A stretch of 64,000 bases of DNA, from the NCBI RefSeq assembly GCF_040493455.1, contig NZ_JANFDA010000002.1:620001-684000 (forward strand), written 5' to 3'. Position numbers and translations under genes: made by a program. Below the pieces are notes generated by a model. It worked only from the letters and a program-made list of their open reading frames with translations, was not told where the DNA came from and searched no databases. The DNA is from Microcosmobacter sp040493455 (lineage in GTDB: Bacteria > Bacteroidota > Bacteroidia > Flavobacteriales > Flavobacteriaceae). This document shows, piece after piece, positions 31,613 through 40,112 of this stretch. How positions within the stretch are numbered: position 1 is the first letter of the stretch; every line of letters starts with the position of its first letter.

Positions 31613-31951
31613 TTATTCTTCTAATGACTTTCTGGTTTGCGTATATCCCACATACAGACCTATACCAGCCATTAAAAATATCATTGAAGGATAAACTGCA
31701 TCGTCATCTAATGTTGTATAGGTAACCAAAAGATTGGCTATAAAAACACCTAAGCCTATTCCCATTAATAAAAAGGCAAGATTTAAGACAATTACCTTCC
31801 ATGATGACCCAGTTCTTTTTCCAATATTAAAGATGCTGGCATCTGCTCCCTTTTCGATAAGAGCCAAACGTTCCTTATTACGAGATGAAAAGTATAAGTA
31901 AAATACGCCAAAGATTGAACCGAATATAATTGCTAAGATTGCTACTTCCAT
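31613..31951 (-). CDS. DUF6249-type membrane protein
   Basis: 112 aa with three hydrophobic segments (about 3-22, 52-75, 85-103). The cytoplasmic loop SRNKERLALIEKGADASIF is the hallmark of the DUF6249 family (ERLALIEKGAD). Function unknown, but these genes commonly sit beside an ECF sigma factor, as here. Its promoter has the same form as that of the sigma gene (32019-32044). Confidence 0.82.
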   Translation of the reverse strand: MEVAILAIIFGSIFGVFYLYFSSRNKERLALIEKGADASIFNIGKRTGSSWKVIVLNLAFLLMGIGLGVFIANLLVTYTTLDDDAVYPSMIFLMAGIGLYVGYTQTRKSLEE

Positions 31952-32018
31952 AATTGTTGTTTTTTAAAGTGTTATAATGTTTGATTGATTATTAATTAAC
32001 TTTGAATTCACAGCTTAT

Positions 32019-32044
32019 GACGACACCGTTTTCATTTAGGTTAC
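32019..32044 (-). promoter_or_regulatory. ECF-type promoter of the DUF6249 gene
   Basis: On the minus strand GTAACC (32044-32039), a 16-base spacer, then CGTC (32022-32019) followed by ATAAG. This is the same arrangement as the sigma gene promoter on the other strand. Confidence 0.7.
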
Positions 32045-32079
32045 ACTTTTTTTGAAAAAAATATTTTTTTGAGGTTTCT

Positions 32080-32105
32080 GTAACCTTATTAATAAAACTG
32101 TCGTC
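32080..32105 (+). promoter_or_regulatory. ECF-type autoregulatory promoter of the sigma gene
   Basis: GTAACC (32080-32085), a 16-base spacer, then CGTC (32102-32105) followed by TATAC, directly before the start codon at 32117. GTAAC/CGTC boxes are typical of group 4 sigma factor targets. Confidence 0.7.
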
Positions 32106-32116
32106 TATACAAACAC

Positions 32117-32707
32117 ATGACCACCAACGACGACAAAATTTATATCGACAGAGTTTTAGAAGGCGATAGCCAAGCCTTTGCTATGCTTGTAAATAGATAT
32201 AAAGATTTGGTGTTTTCGTTAGCATTAAGAATGCTCAAGCATAGAGAAGAGGCGGAAGAGGTATCCCAAGATACTTTTATAAAAATTTATAAATCATTAA
32301 ACAAGTTCAAAGGTGACTCCAAGTTTTCTACTTGGGTATATAAAGTAACTTACAATACTTGTTTAGATAGAATAAAGAAGCTCAAGCGAACACAATCTAC
32401 ACAACAAATTGATGAGTTTACTGAGCATCAAATAAAAACATTAGATAGTGCGTTAGATCGTATAGAGGCCAAAGAGAGAAAAGAGGCTTTGCGAAAATGT
32501 ATTGAGCGCCTACCGAGTGAAGATAGCTTTTTGGTAACTTTATTTTATTTTGAAGAGTTATCTTTAGAGGAAATTTCAGAAATTGTCGGACTTACACCCA
32601 ACAATGTGAAAGTTAAATTACACAGAAGCAGAAAGAAACTGCTTCGCATTGTAAAGGAATATATAGAACCAGAATTAATTCAGCATTATGAAGGCACCAA
32701 TGGATAA
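32117..32707 (+). CDS. RNA polymerase ECF sigma factor
   Basis: 196 aa. Region 2: FAMLVNRYKDLVFSLALRMLKHREEAEEVSQDTFIKIYKSL with the DNA-melting aromatic stretch KFSTWVYKVTYNTCLD. Region 4: CIERLPSEDSFLVTLFYFEELSLEEISEIVGLTPNNVKVKLHRSRKKL. It directs RNA polymerase to stress-response promoters, here probably its own and the divergent DUF6249 gene. The next gene overlaps its end and is the probable membrane anti-sigma factor. Confidence 0.95.
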   Translation: MTTNDDKIYIDRVLEGDSQAFAMLVNRYKDLVFSLALRMLKHREEAEEVSQDTFIKIYKSLNKFKGDSKFSTWVYKVTYNTCLDRIKKLKRTQSTQQIDEFTEHQIKTLDSALDRIEAKERKEALRKCIERLPSEDSFLVTLFYFEELSLEEISEIVGLTPNNVKVKLHRSRKKLLRIVKEYIEPELIQHYEGTNG

Positions 32708-33101
32708 ACATTATGACGATCTGGCAAAAAAGATTATTACTTCTGTAGATTTGGACAAAACATCTCCGAGTTTCACAGACAACTTGATGTCTAAGATTGA
32801 AGCGTTACCTCTAAAATCTTCATTGACCTACAAACCCTTAATCTCTAAACCTATGCTCTATCTTATAGGAATTGGTTTTGTTGCTTTTATCATATTCATG
32901 GTTCAAAGCTCAGAGACCACAAGTCTTGGTTGGCTAGATGGCTTTGATATGAGTTTCCTTTCTGAGTTTTCTATGGGTGATATGTTTGAAGAGATTACCA
33001 TATCCAAAACAGCGATGTATTCTGTGGTATTATTTGGTGCTATGCTATGGGTACAGATAGGCTTGCTAAAACGTAGACACGATAGTCAGTTTAGTGTTTA
33101 A
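32700..33101 (+). CDS. Probable membrane anti-sigma factor
   Basis: About 133 aa from the ATG at 32700; a second start at 32688 adds four residues and would overlap the sigma gene by 20 rather than 8 bases. A soluble N-terminal half (MDKHYDDLAKKIITSVDLDKTSPSFTDNLMSKIE) precedes two membrane helices (about 55-70 and 105-122). It lacks an obvious zinc-finger anti-sigma motif, so the role is inferred from its overlap with the sigma gene and its topology. Its end overlaps the convergent gene by 4 bases. Confidence 0.65.
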   Translation: MDKHYDDLAKKIITSVDLDKTSPSFTDNLMSKIEALPLKSSLTYKPLISKPMLYLIGIGFVAFIIFMVQSSETTSLGWLDGFDMSFLSEFSMGDMFEEITISKTAMYSVVLFGAMLWVQIGLLKRRHDSQFSV

Positions 33102-34420
33102 TCATTGTAATACCAGAACGGAATTTGAGCTATATATGACTTAATGGTATCCTTGCCCTTTAGTCGATTTCTATATACTCTTACAGTGTGCTTTCCTTCG
33201 GAAAGTCCTTCAATATCTACATAAGATTCAAAACCCATTTGTTTTTTCAAACTCTCCGTAAGTACAAATTCGGTTTCAAAATCTGTTGTATCTATTCTAA
33301 CTATGTAGTTATTATTGAAGGTTTTAATGTATTCTCTTCGTAATGAATCTCTCTTTCTCCAAGAAAAATTACCGCTAGAATACATATTAGACCTAAGACC
33401 TCTAATATCTTTTTCGGGTTTTAGCCCAGGGTTTAGATCAAAAATATTGTCTTCGATATTATCATCATAGACTACAAATACTTTCAAGAATGAGTTCGTT
33501 ATGACTTTGCTAGGTATAGCAACCTCATCTATAAAATCTCCATCATCGATTAATTGATCTTCATAATTTCCTTTGAAAGCTACAATAGAATTAGAATTAT
33601 TAATTCTAGAAAAGTAATTAGATCTTTGATAACGCATTGAGCTCCCTATAATGATAAGAATATATAGTGGCACAAGCATAAGGCTCAAGCGTCTTCCAAA
33701 CCTATTATCCAAGAAATTATAGACTATAGGTCTATATAGAAATGCTAAGGTTATAAAACTAAAAACTCTATAAAAAGGAAAATAAATTTTACTGAGCCAT
33801 TTCTTGCGTTTCAACCAACCCAGTGTCACAAAATCTACAAAGGTCATCAGCATTCCGAAAATCACAAATAGTAATAATGGTAACCCTATAATAACATTGT
33901 ACGGTTCACTGATAAAAACACGATCATCAAGAATATAATTAGCGATTAGCGCAATACACAAAATGGTCATGGTAATTGCTAGGACATAAAAAATCAGCAA
34001 GAACGAAATAGCAAAAATAATACTACAATAGTTTTCTAGATTGGCTATATATTTATCGAACGAACCAACTTTCTTTCTAAGATATTTCGTGAATTTTTCG
34101 CTATAACGCAACTCTTCATAATCAATATCCCCAGACACATAGCGAAGTCCAAGAGCTCCTATCCACAACCCTCTAAGAACAACATGCAATAGTAAATTGA
34201 AAATGAGAATAGCACAGGATATTATGGCTATAAGGATGATGACAAAAGCATACATCTTCTCATCATTCTGTGCTTCTTTTAGTGCTGCTGTAAGAACAGG
34301 AAAGGCGGTAAACAATCCGAAAATGGCAAAACCAGAAATAAGTAATTCTAATTGCCAGCTTTCTTCCTGAAGTTTATTTAGTAGTTTTTTGAATGAGGCA
34401 TTTTCAAAATTTGAACTCAT
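33098..34420 (-). CDS. Multi-pass membrane protein of unknown function
   Basis: 440 aa. About six membrane helices lie between residues 25 and 260 (for example LLISGFAIFGLFTAFPVLTAAL, FVIILIAIISCAILIFNLLLHVVL, IIGLPLLLFVIFGMLMTFVDFVTLGW, LMLVPLYILIIIGSSMRYQ). A C-terminal soluble domain of about 165 residues follows, predicted beta-rich, ending FWYYND. I do not recognise the family; close homologues exist in flavobacteria as hypothetical membrane proteins. It separates two ECF sigma loci and overlaps the first anti-sigma gene by 4 bases. Confidence 0.7.
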   Translation of the reverse strand: MSSNFENASFKKLLNKLQEESWQLELLISGFAIFGLFTAFPVLTAALKEAQNDEKMYAFVIILIAIISCAILIFNLLLHVVLRGLWIGALGLRYVSGDIDYEELRYSEKFTKYLRKKVGSFDKYIANLENYCSIIFAISFLLIFYVLAITMTILCIALIANYILDDRVFISEPYNVIIGLPLLLFVIFGMLMTFVDFVTLGWLKRKKWLSKIYFPFYRVFSFITLAFLYRPIVYNFLDNRFGRRLSLMLVPLYILIIIGSSMRYQRSNYFSRINNSNSIVAFKGNYEDQLIDDGDFIDEVAIPSKVITNSFLKVFVVYDDNIEDNIFDLNPGLKPEKDIRGLRSNMYSSGNFSWRKRDSLRREYIKTFNNNYIVRIDTTDFETEFVLTESLKKQMGFESYVDIEGLSEGKHTVRVYRNRLKGKDTIKSYIAQIPFWYYND

Positions 34421-34487
34421 CTGCTAAATATTTTGATTAGAAAGATAACTACTTTTAAATCTATTTTCTTAAAAAATTTATTTTTTT

Positions 34488-34512
34488 GAAACCCTAGATC
34501 TTATTTTTCGTT
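34488..34512 (+). promoter_or_regulatory. Possible ECF-type promoter of the second sigma gene
   Basis: GAAACC (34488-34493), a 15-base spacer, then CGTT (34509-34512). It resembles the GTAACC/CGTC pair at 32080 but less closely; position fits autoregulation of the gene at 34539. Confidence 0.4.
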
Positions 34513-34538
34513 ATTACAATAGAAGCTAATCAATCTCA

Positions 34539-35087
34539 ATGTCTAAATCAATCGAGAAATTAATAAAAGCTAGTATAAGGGGCAACACCAATGCTCAGCT
34601 ACAGCTCTATGACAACTATTGTAATGCCATGTTCAATATTGCCTGCAATTATCTAAAGAATACAGAAGACGCCAAGGATGCCATGCAAGAAGGGTTTATT
34701 AAAGCCTACGCTAAGCTAGACGCTTACAATGCTCAAGGTAGTTTTGGAGCCTGGCTCAAACGAATCATCATCAATCAGTGTATTGATACTTTAAAGAAAA
34801 AACAACTCGAATATTCAGAGAAAAACATTGATGATTTGCATGTCATTGATGACGACGATTGGCATTTTGAATCTGGAATTTCTAAACAACAAATAATTGA
34901 TGCTATTGAGCAATTACGCGACAATTATAAACTGGTTGTAAAACTATACCTCTTAGAAGGTTATGATCATACTGAAATATCCGAAATACTAGATATTCCG
35001 GTTAAAACCTCAAGAACACACCTTAGACGTGGACGATTGAAATTAAAAGAACTTTTAAAAAGCAGTTACAATGAAGCGAGATATTAG
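34539..35087 (+). CDS. Second RNA polymerase ECF sigma factor
   Basis: 182 aa. Region 2: AQLQLYDNYCNAMFNIACNYLKNTEDAKDAMQEGFIKAYAKL, with SFGAWLKRIIINQCIDTLKKKQ. Region 4: IEQLRDNYKLVVKLYLLEGYDHTEISEILDIPVKTSRTHLRRGRLKLKELL. It heads a three-gene operon: its end overlaps the next gene by 17 bases, and that gene overlaps the third by 17 as well. It is only distantly similar to the sigma factor at 32117. Confidence 0.94.
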   Translation: MSKSIEKLIKASIRGNTNAQLQLYDNYCNAMFNIACNYLKNTEDAKDAMQEGFIKAYAKLDAYNAQGSFGAWLKRIIINQCIDTLKKKQLEYSEKNIDDLHVIDDDDWHFESGISKQQIIDAIEQLRDNYKLVVKLYLLEGYDHTEISEILDIPVKTSRTHLRRGRLKLKELLKSSYNEARY

Positions 35088-35589
35088 ACCCTTATTAAAA
35101 AACACCTCTTTAAGCACCAATAAGCTTCCAGAAAATCATAGGGAAGAGTTTATAAAAAAACTTGGTAAGGAAGAAAAACGTAAACCTATACCATGGTTAA
35201 AAATAGCAGCTTCTATTTTATTATTTCTGGCTATTGGATATTCTATTAATAGTATTATAAAAAGAGACACAGACACTACACAACCTCTCATTGTGCAACA
35301 AATCAAAGCTGTAGAGCAAGAATATCTTAATAACATAGATAAAGAGTGGCAACAGTTTATTATGCTAACTAATGATGAAAAGCTCATTAGTCGATACGAA
35401 CAAAAGTTAGAAGATCTCGATGCGGACTATAAAAAGATTTCTGCCCAATTCATTAAAGACTCTAACAACATCTTTGTCATAGAAGAATTGGTAAACAATC
35501 TTCAAACTAGGCTTAAGCTACTCAAAGACATTCAACATCAAATCATATTAATAAATCAACAAAACGAACAGCATGAAACCTCAATTTAA
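35071..35589 (+). CDS. Probable membrane anti-sigma factor of the second ECF locus
   Basis: 172 aa. Short cytoplasmic start with NKLPENHREEFIKKLGKEEKRK, one membrane helix (IPWLKIAASILLFLAIGYSINSII, about 39-62), then a long outer helical domain (AVEQEYLNNIDKEWQQFIMLTNDEKL...NNLQTRLKLLKDIQHQI) likely to form a coiled coil. It fits the single-pass anti-sigma layout; position in the operon supports this. No recognisable zinc motif. Confidence 0.7.
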   Translation: MKRDIRPLLKNTSLSTNKLPENHREEFIKKLGKEEKRKPIPWLKIAASILLFLAIGYSINSIIKRDTDTTQPLIVQQIKAVEQEYLNNIDKEWQQFIMLTNDEKLISRYEQKLEDLDADYKKISAQFIKDSNNIFVIEELVNNLQTRLKLLKDIQHQIILINQQNEQHETSI

Positions 35590-36733
35590 GCTAATACTAA
35601 TTCTTTTCCTCTTATCATTATCAATCCAAGCACAGAAGGAAAAAGTATATAAAGAAGTCTTCCCTGTTGACAAAAACGCTACGGTAGTTTTGGATCTCGA
35701 AAATACTACTGTAAGGATTGATGCCTCAACTGATGGAAAAGTACATTTCGACTATTCAATTGAGTTTGATAACTACTCAAAAAAAGAAAAGCAAAAAATA
35801 ACGGATGAAATTAGCATTTCGGCAATTTCAAAAAACAATACAGTAACTCTTAAAACATCGAGTATTACAAAAGTTAACTCTACTAGCTATACACTATCGA
35901 GAAATTATAGTTTAGAAGGTAATCTGTTTAAATTGAGAGGTCTAAGTAAAGACATTAAGAAAAAGTCTAAAGAAGACGTCGTTAAATCTATTAAAAACTT
36001 TAAAGCAAGAGAATTGACATTGCTCGGAAATCGTTTGAAAGTTAAAGATGAGAACGGTAAGCTAATGAATCTAAGGAAAGGTAATGTGAAAATAATGCGC
36101 AGTCAGTTTGTTATTAAAGTTCCACCTTTTGTGAAACTGAATATTATTGGAAATGAAAGTCAAATAACATTTGGAGATGATTTTAGAAACGAGTTAAACC
36201 TCAATCTAGATGGTGGGTACGTAAAGGCAAATGCTTTGGTAAATCCTCAAAACACGATAAAAGTTGAAAAAGCATCCAGTTTTGACGCAGTCGGTATATA
36301 TGGTGGTCATTTTACATTAAACAATGTCAGTAAAGGACATATAGGAAGTATGGAGAATGTCACTTTGGCTTCAGAATTTTCAAAGTTAGAGATTGGTGAA
36401 GTTGCTAAAGGAAATTCGATTAAAGATTTCAATAGTGAGTTATTACTCTATAATTTCAGTGATGATTTTAAACATCTCGAAATCCTTTCTGAGTATTCTA
36501 AGATCAACCTCTTTAGTCCAGAAAATAATTTCTCATTGTCTACCTATGGTCACAATACTGTGCACTATATAGAAGGTACCAAGGTCGTTATTCAGCCTAG
36601 TAAGAGTGGAAAAAAATCTAAAATGCTAGAGCAAAAACCAGATGAATCCAAAGATGTTTCTGGCGAAATTTACATAGATATAGTTCATGGCATTATTCGT
36701 TATGCTGAAGACACTATAAAGCTAGAAAATTAA
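35573..36733 (+). CDS. Exported DUF4097-like beta-helix protein
   Basis: 386 aa with a signal peptide (1-20, ending SIQAQ). The mature part starts KVYKEVFPVDKNATVVLDLENTTVRIDAS, the polycation-free opening strand pattern of DUF4097/adhesin-type proteins, and continues as a right-handed repetitive beta region (LNLNLDGGYVKANALVN, FDAVGIYGGHFTLNN, FSKLEIGEV). Likely a periplasmic or surface protein and third member of the sigma operon, possibly a regulated target. Function unknown. Confidence 0.6.
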   Translation: MKPQFKLILILFLLSLSIQAQKEKVYKEVFPVDKNATVVLDLENTTVRIDASTDGKVHFDYSIEFDNYSKKEKQKITDEISISAISKNNTVTLKTSSITKVNSTSYTLSRNYSLEGNLFKLRGLSKDIKKKSKEDVVKSIKNFKARELTLLGNRLKVKDENGKLMNLRKGNVKIMRSQFVIKVPPFVKLNIIGNESQITFGDDFRNELNLNLDGGYVKANALVNPQNTIKVEKASSFDAVGIYGGHFTLNNVSKGHIGSMENVTLASEFSKLEIGEVAKGNSIKDFNSELLLYNFSDDFKHLEILSEYSKINLFSPENNFSLSTYGHNTVHYIEGTKVVIQPSKSGKKSKMLEQKPDESKDVSGEIYIDIVHGIIRYAEDTIKLEN

Positions 36734-36757
36734 AAATACTTTTTAGACCAGGAAGAA

Positions 36758-36782
36758 AAAGCCGCTTCTAAGAAGCGGCTTT
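36758..36782. terminator. Bidirectional terminator
   Basis: 12-bp perfect stem AAAGCCGCTTCT / AGAAGCGGCTTT. It ends the second ECF operon and overlaps the stop (36781-36783) of the convergent regulator gene. Confidence 0.85.
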
Positions 36783-37476
36783 AATGATGTCCATCATAAG
36801 GATCATCCTTATAATATTCTTGAAGATTAAACTTTCTATCGGTAAACGTTTCCGATAAAATTTTAAAATGCTGAATTCTATCAATTCTAAAAGCTCTGTA
36901 TGAATCTCTGAGATAACACCACGCAATTAAAATCCATTTTTGGTTTGTAGAGATTAGTGTGTAAGGCTCTATTTTCCTGAAGGTGATGTTTGGGTCATCA
37001 GCTTTCCGATAATTAATTTCTATATAATTAAAATTTGTAATCGCTAACTGAATTTCGGATAGAGCTGCACTCGGAACATCCTCTTGATAAGGCTCAAAAA
37101 CAAAGATTTTACTGTCCAATAACTCACTTTTCTCTTGGATAGAGCTCCTAAAAACTGACTTAATTTTCACTAACGCATCGTTGAAATCTTTAGCAAAAGA
37201 AGAATCTTGAGTTTTATTGACTAAATGCTGCGCGGTGATAATGGCATTAGCCTCTTTTTCCGTGAACTGAACTGGAGCCACTGTATAACCCTCCATTAAT
37301 GAGTAGCCTCTGCCTTCTATAGTTACAACAGGTATACCTGCTTCTTCAAGTTTTCTAATGTCTCTGTAGATGGTTCTAATACTTACATCATATCTATCCG
37401 AAAGTTCTGTAGCTGTTAAAAGTCTTTTGGATTTTAGAAGGGTTAATATGGAGATAAGTCTTGCTAGTTGAGACAT
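36781..37476 (-). CDS. YafY-type HTH/WYL-domain transcriptional regulator
   Basis: 231 aa. The N-terminal HTH_11 (LISILTLLKSKRLLTATELSDRYDVSIRTIYRDIRKLEEAGIPV) is followed by a WYL-type ligand domain: IEINYRKADDPNITFRKIEPYTLISTNQKWILIAWCYLRDSYRAFRIDRIQ. It resembles YafY/DeoR-type regulators and presumably senses a small ligand. The neighbour 108 bases upstream is a VOC protein on the same strand; such regulators are often adjacent to VOC genes in Bacteroidota. Confidence 0.9.
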   Translation of the reverse strand: MSQLARLISILTLLKSKRLLTATELSDRYDVSIRTIYRDIRKLEEAGIPVVTIEGRGYSLMEGYTVAPVQFTEKEANAIITAQHLVNKTQDSSFAKDFNDALVKIKSVFRSSIQEKSELLDSKIFVFEPYQEDVPSAALSEIQLAITNFNYIEINYRKADDPNITFRKIEPYTLISTNQKWILIAWCYLRDSYRAFRIDRIQHFKILSETFTDRKFNLQEYYKDDPYDGHH

Positions 37477-37583
37477 AATAACAAATATAGCGAACCGGTA
37501 ACCAATTCGCTATGTTTTGTTTTTTGATTGAATTTCTTACTATTCATTCTTTATTGATTAAAGGAACGAATTCATAAATGTTC

Positions 37584-37961
37584 TTAGTTCCAGGAATGTA
37601 ATGCGATTCTATTGCCTTCAGTATCTATGAACTGAGCTATAAACCCATTTTCGCCAATGTCAGTTTTTGGCATAATTACTTTACCACCAGAAGTTTCAAC
37701 ATGTCCCAATGGAACGCTTAGGTCATCACCTCCATTCAAATAAATTGTAGGACCATCTGCTGTTGGCTTTTGTTCTTCGGCTTCAATTAAACCGCCACCA
37801 ACACCATTGTTGTCATTATCGTATGGAAACATACCATACTTTACGTTTTGCTCTGGCATATGATGGTCTGCGATTTCAATACTTAAAACTGTTCCATAAA
37901 ATTGCTTTGCTCTTTCGTAATTTTTTACTGGGATTTCAAACCAGTTGATTGCGTTTTTCAT
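37584..37961 (-). CDS. VOC (glyoxalase/bleomycin-resistance fold) protein
   Basis: 125 aa in two beta-alpha-beta-beta-beta units: INWFEIPVKNYERAKQFYGTVLSIEIADHHMPEQ and TIYLNGGDDLSVPLGHVETSGGKVIMPKTDIGENGFIAQFIDTEGNRIALHS. Metal or substrate residues typical of the fold (Glu at GNRIALHS position and HHMP) cannot prove a reaction. PhnB-like group. Likely a small dioxygenase/isomerase-type or binding protein of unknown substrate. Confidence 0.85.
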   Translation of the reverse strand: MKNAINWFEIPVKNYERAKQFYGTVLSIEIADHHMPEQNVKYGMFPYDNDNNGVGGGLIEAEEQKPTADGPTIYLNGGDDLSVPLGHVETSGGKVIMPKTDIGENGFIAQFIDTEGNRIALHSWN

Positions 37962-38047
37962 TTTTTTAATTGATTTTTAAATTAAACTTAGGGCAAAGAT
38001 ATTTGCGTTAATGTCATAATGCGTCAGGGGTAAAAAAATGTAATAAA

Positions 38048-38075
38048 AAAACCACTTCAAGGTTGAAGTGGTTTT
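38048..38075 (-). terminator. Terminator of htpG
   Basis: 13-bp stem AAAACCACTTCAA / TTGAAGTGGTTTT; on the minus strand it runs into TTTTTTTATTA. It follows htpG after the inverted repeat at 38086-38126. Confidence 0.8.
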
Positions 38076-38085
38076 ACTTTAAGGG

Positions 38086-38126
38086 TTCCATATAACGCTT
38101 TGACTTCGCTAAGCGCCTATACGGAA
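38086..38126. repeat. Imperfect inverted repeat in the htpG 3' region
   Basis: TTCC-A-TATA-A-CGCTT (38086-38100) pairs with AAGCG-CC-TATA-C-GGAA (38111-38126) across a 10-base loop. It lies outside the terminator, between it and the htpG stop. The TATAACGC/GCGCCTATA form recalls integron attC-like or small mobile repeats of Bacteroidota, but no integrase is adjacent. Confidence 0.5.
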
Positions 38127-38135
38127 TTATGTTTA

Positions 38136-40016
38136 CTACTTTATCATCTCGTAGCTTCGCTTAATAAAATTGGTAAGCTCCTCTCCTCTTAATAAGCCTT
38201 GAGACAAGCGTGCTAAGTCCAAACTTTGATTAATTAAGCGTTCTTGTTTTTTGCGTGTTTTTGTATTCAAAATCTCTCCTACCAAATCATGATTGGTATT
38301 CACGACTAGATTATACATTTCTGGCATATTACCCATACCAAACATACCACCACCTGTAGCTTGCATCTCTTTCATTCGACGCATAAACTCTGGTTGTGTA
38401 ATCATAAATGGTGCTGCATCGCTATCCATAGTTTCTAGCTGAACTGAGAATTTTTCAGAAGGAATAACCTCTTTCAATAATGTATCTAATGTTGTTTTTT
38501 CTTCATCAGATAATTTAGAAATCTTAGTATCGTCCTTCTTAATCAAATTATCTATATGATCTGCATCTACACGTGCAAAAGAGATGTTTTCCTTAGTAGT
38601 CTCTAGCTTCTGCAATAAATGTGAAACAATTGGTGAATCTAATAACAAGACTTCGTAACCTTTGGTTTTTGCTGCTTCAATATATGAATGTTGTTCATCC
38701 TTATTTGAAGCATATAGAATTACTAGCTTATCATCCTTATCGGTTTGATTAGCTTTGATTTTATCGTATAATTCTTGGTACGTATAGAAATTACCGTCTA
38801 CAGTTGGATACAATGCAAAAGCATCTGCTTTTTCAAAGAATTTTTCTTCTGAAAGCATTCCGTATTCAATAACGATTTTAATGTCATCCCACTTCGCTTC
38901 AAAGTCTTCTCTATTATTATTGAAAAGCGATTTTAGTTTATCAGCTACTTTTCTAGTGATGTATGATGAAATCTTCTTAACTGCTCCGTCCGCCTGAAGG
39001 TATGAACGAGATACATTCAAAGGAATATCTGGTGAATCAATCACACCTCTAAGCATCGTTAAAAACTCTGGCACAATACCTTCAACATTATCGGTAACGA
39101 ATACTTGGTTTTGGTATAATTGAATTCTATCCTTCTGAATATTCAGATCGTTAGTCATCTTAGGGAAGTAGAGAATTCCGGTAAGATTAAATGGATAATC
39201 TACATTAAGATGAATATTGAATAAAGGCTCTTCAAACTGCATTGGATACAGCTCTCTGTAGAAGTTTTTATAATCTTCATCTTCTAATTCTGTTGGTTGT
39301 TTTGTCCATGCAGGATTAGGGTTATTGATAATATTATCGACTTCTTGTGTTGGTGCGGGATCATCTTCTTTAGCATCTTCAGGCTTAGGAAGTGTTTCTG
39401 TTTTAGTACCAAACTTAATCGGAATTGGCATAAACTTGTTGTACTTCAACAATAGCTCACTAATTTTAGAATCTTCTAAAAATTCTGTAGAATCTTCAGC
39501 TATATGAAGAATAATCTCTGTTCCACGTTCAGTCTTATCTGCTGCTTCTAGCGTAAACTCTGGAGAACCATCACAAGTCCAATGTGCTGCTGGTTCATCT
39601 TTATAAGACTTGGTAATAATCTCAACTTTATCAGCCACCATAAACGCTGAATAGAATCCTAAACCAAAATGTCCAATGATTCCAGCATCTTCAACCTTGT
39701 CTTTGTATTTATCTAGAAACTCTTCAGCTCCAGAAAACGCGACTTCATTAATGTACTTTTCTACTTCTTCCGAAGTCATTCCAAGACCTTGGTCGATGAT
39801 ATGAAGTTTGTTGTTATCCTTATCTACTTTTACTTCGATCTTAGGATTTCCGTATTCTACCTTAGCTTCACCTATATTGGCTAGGTGTTTTAGTTTTAAC
39901 GTGGCATCGGTAGCGTTACTGATAAGTTCACGAAGAAATATTTCGTGATCACTGTATAAGAATTTTTTAATTAAAGGGAAGATATTCTCAACGGAGACAT
40001 TAATATTTCCTTTCAT
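38136..40016 (-). CDS. htpG: Molecular chaperone HtpG (Hsp90)
   Basis: 626 aa from the ATG at 40016-40014 (MKGNINVSVENIFPLIKKFLYSDHEIFLRELISNATDA); the frame stays open for 35 further residues upstream but these do not look like Hsp90. GHKL ATPase motifs: the catalytic Glu and Mg-binding Asn in RELISNATDA, DQGLGMTSEE, and GHFGLGFYSAFMVADKV. The middle-domain Arg region is RSYLQADGAVKKISSYIT. The C-terminal dimer domain has the Met-rich MRRMKEMQATGGGMFGMGNMPE. It is monocistronic, with a strong terminator. Confidence 0.95.
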   Translation of the reverse strand: MKGNINVSVENIFPLIKKFLYSDHEIFLRELISNATDATLKLKHLANIGEAKVEYGNPKIEVKVDKDNNKLHIIDQGLGMTSEEVEKYINEVAFSGAEEFLDKYKDKVEDAGIIGHFGLGFYSAFMVADKVEIITKSYKDEPAAHWTCDGSPEFTLEAADKTERGTEIILHIAEDSTEFLEDSKISELLLKYNKFMPIPIKFGTKTETLPKPEDAKEDDPAPTQEVDNIINNPNPAWTKQPTELEDEDYKNFYRELYPMQFEEPLFNIHLNVDYPFNLTGILYFPKMTNDLNIQKDRIQLYQNQVFVTDNVEGIVPEFLTMLRGVIDSPDIPLNVSRSYLQADGAVKKISSYITRKVADKLKSLFNNNREDFEAKWDDIKIVIEYGMLSEEKFFEKADAFALYPTVDGNFYTYQELYDKIKANQTDKDDKLVILYASNKDEQHSYIEAAKTKGYEVLLLDSPIVSHLLQKLETTKENISFARVDADHIDNLIKKDDTKISKLSDEEKTTLDTLLKEVIPSEKFSVQLETMDSDAAPFMITQPEFMRRMKEMQATGGGMFGMGNMPEMYNLVVNTNHDLVGEILNTKTRKKQERLINQSLDLARLSQGLLRGEELTNFIKRSYEMIK

Positions 40017-40112
40017 AATTATATGTATTAGTGTTTTGTTATGTTTTCTGCATAAAGTCAAAAAAAATACCATTCCATAAATATGTGACAAACTGACATC
40101 AATAAACCACTT

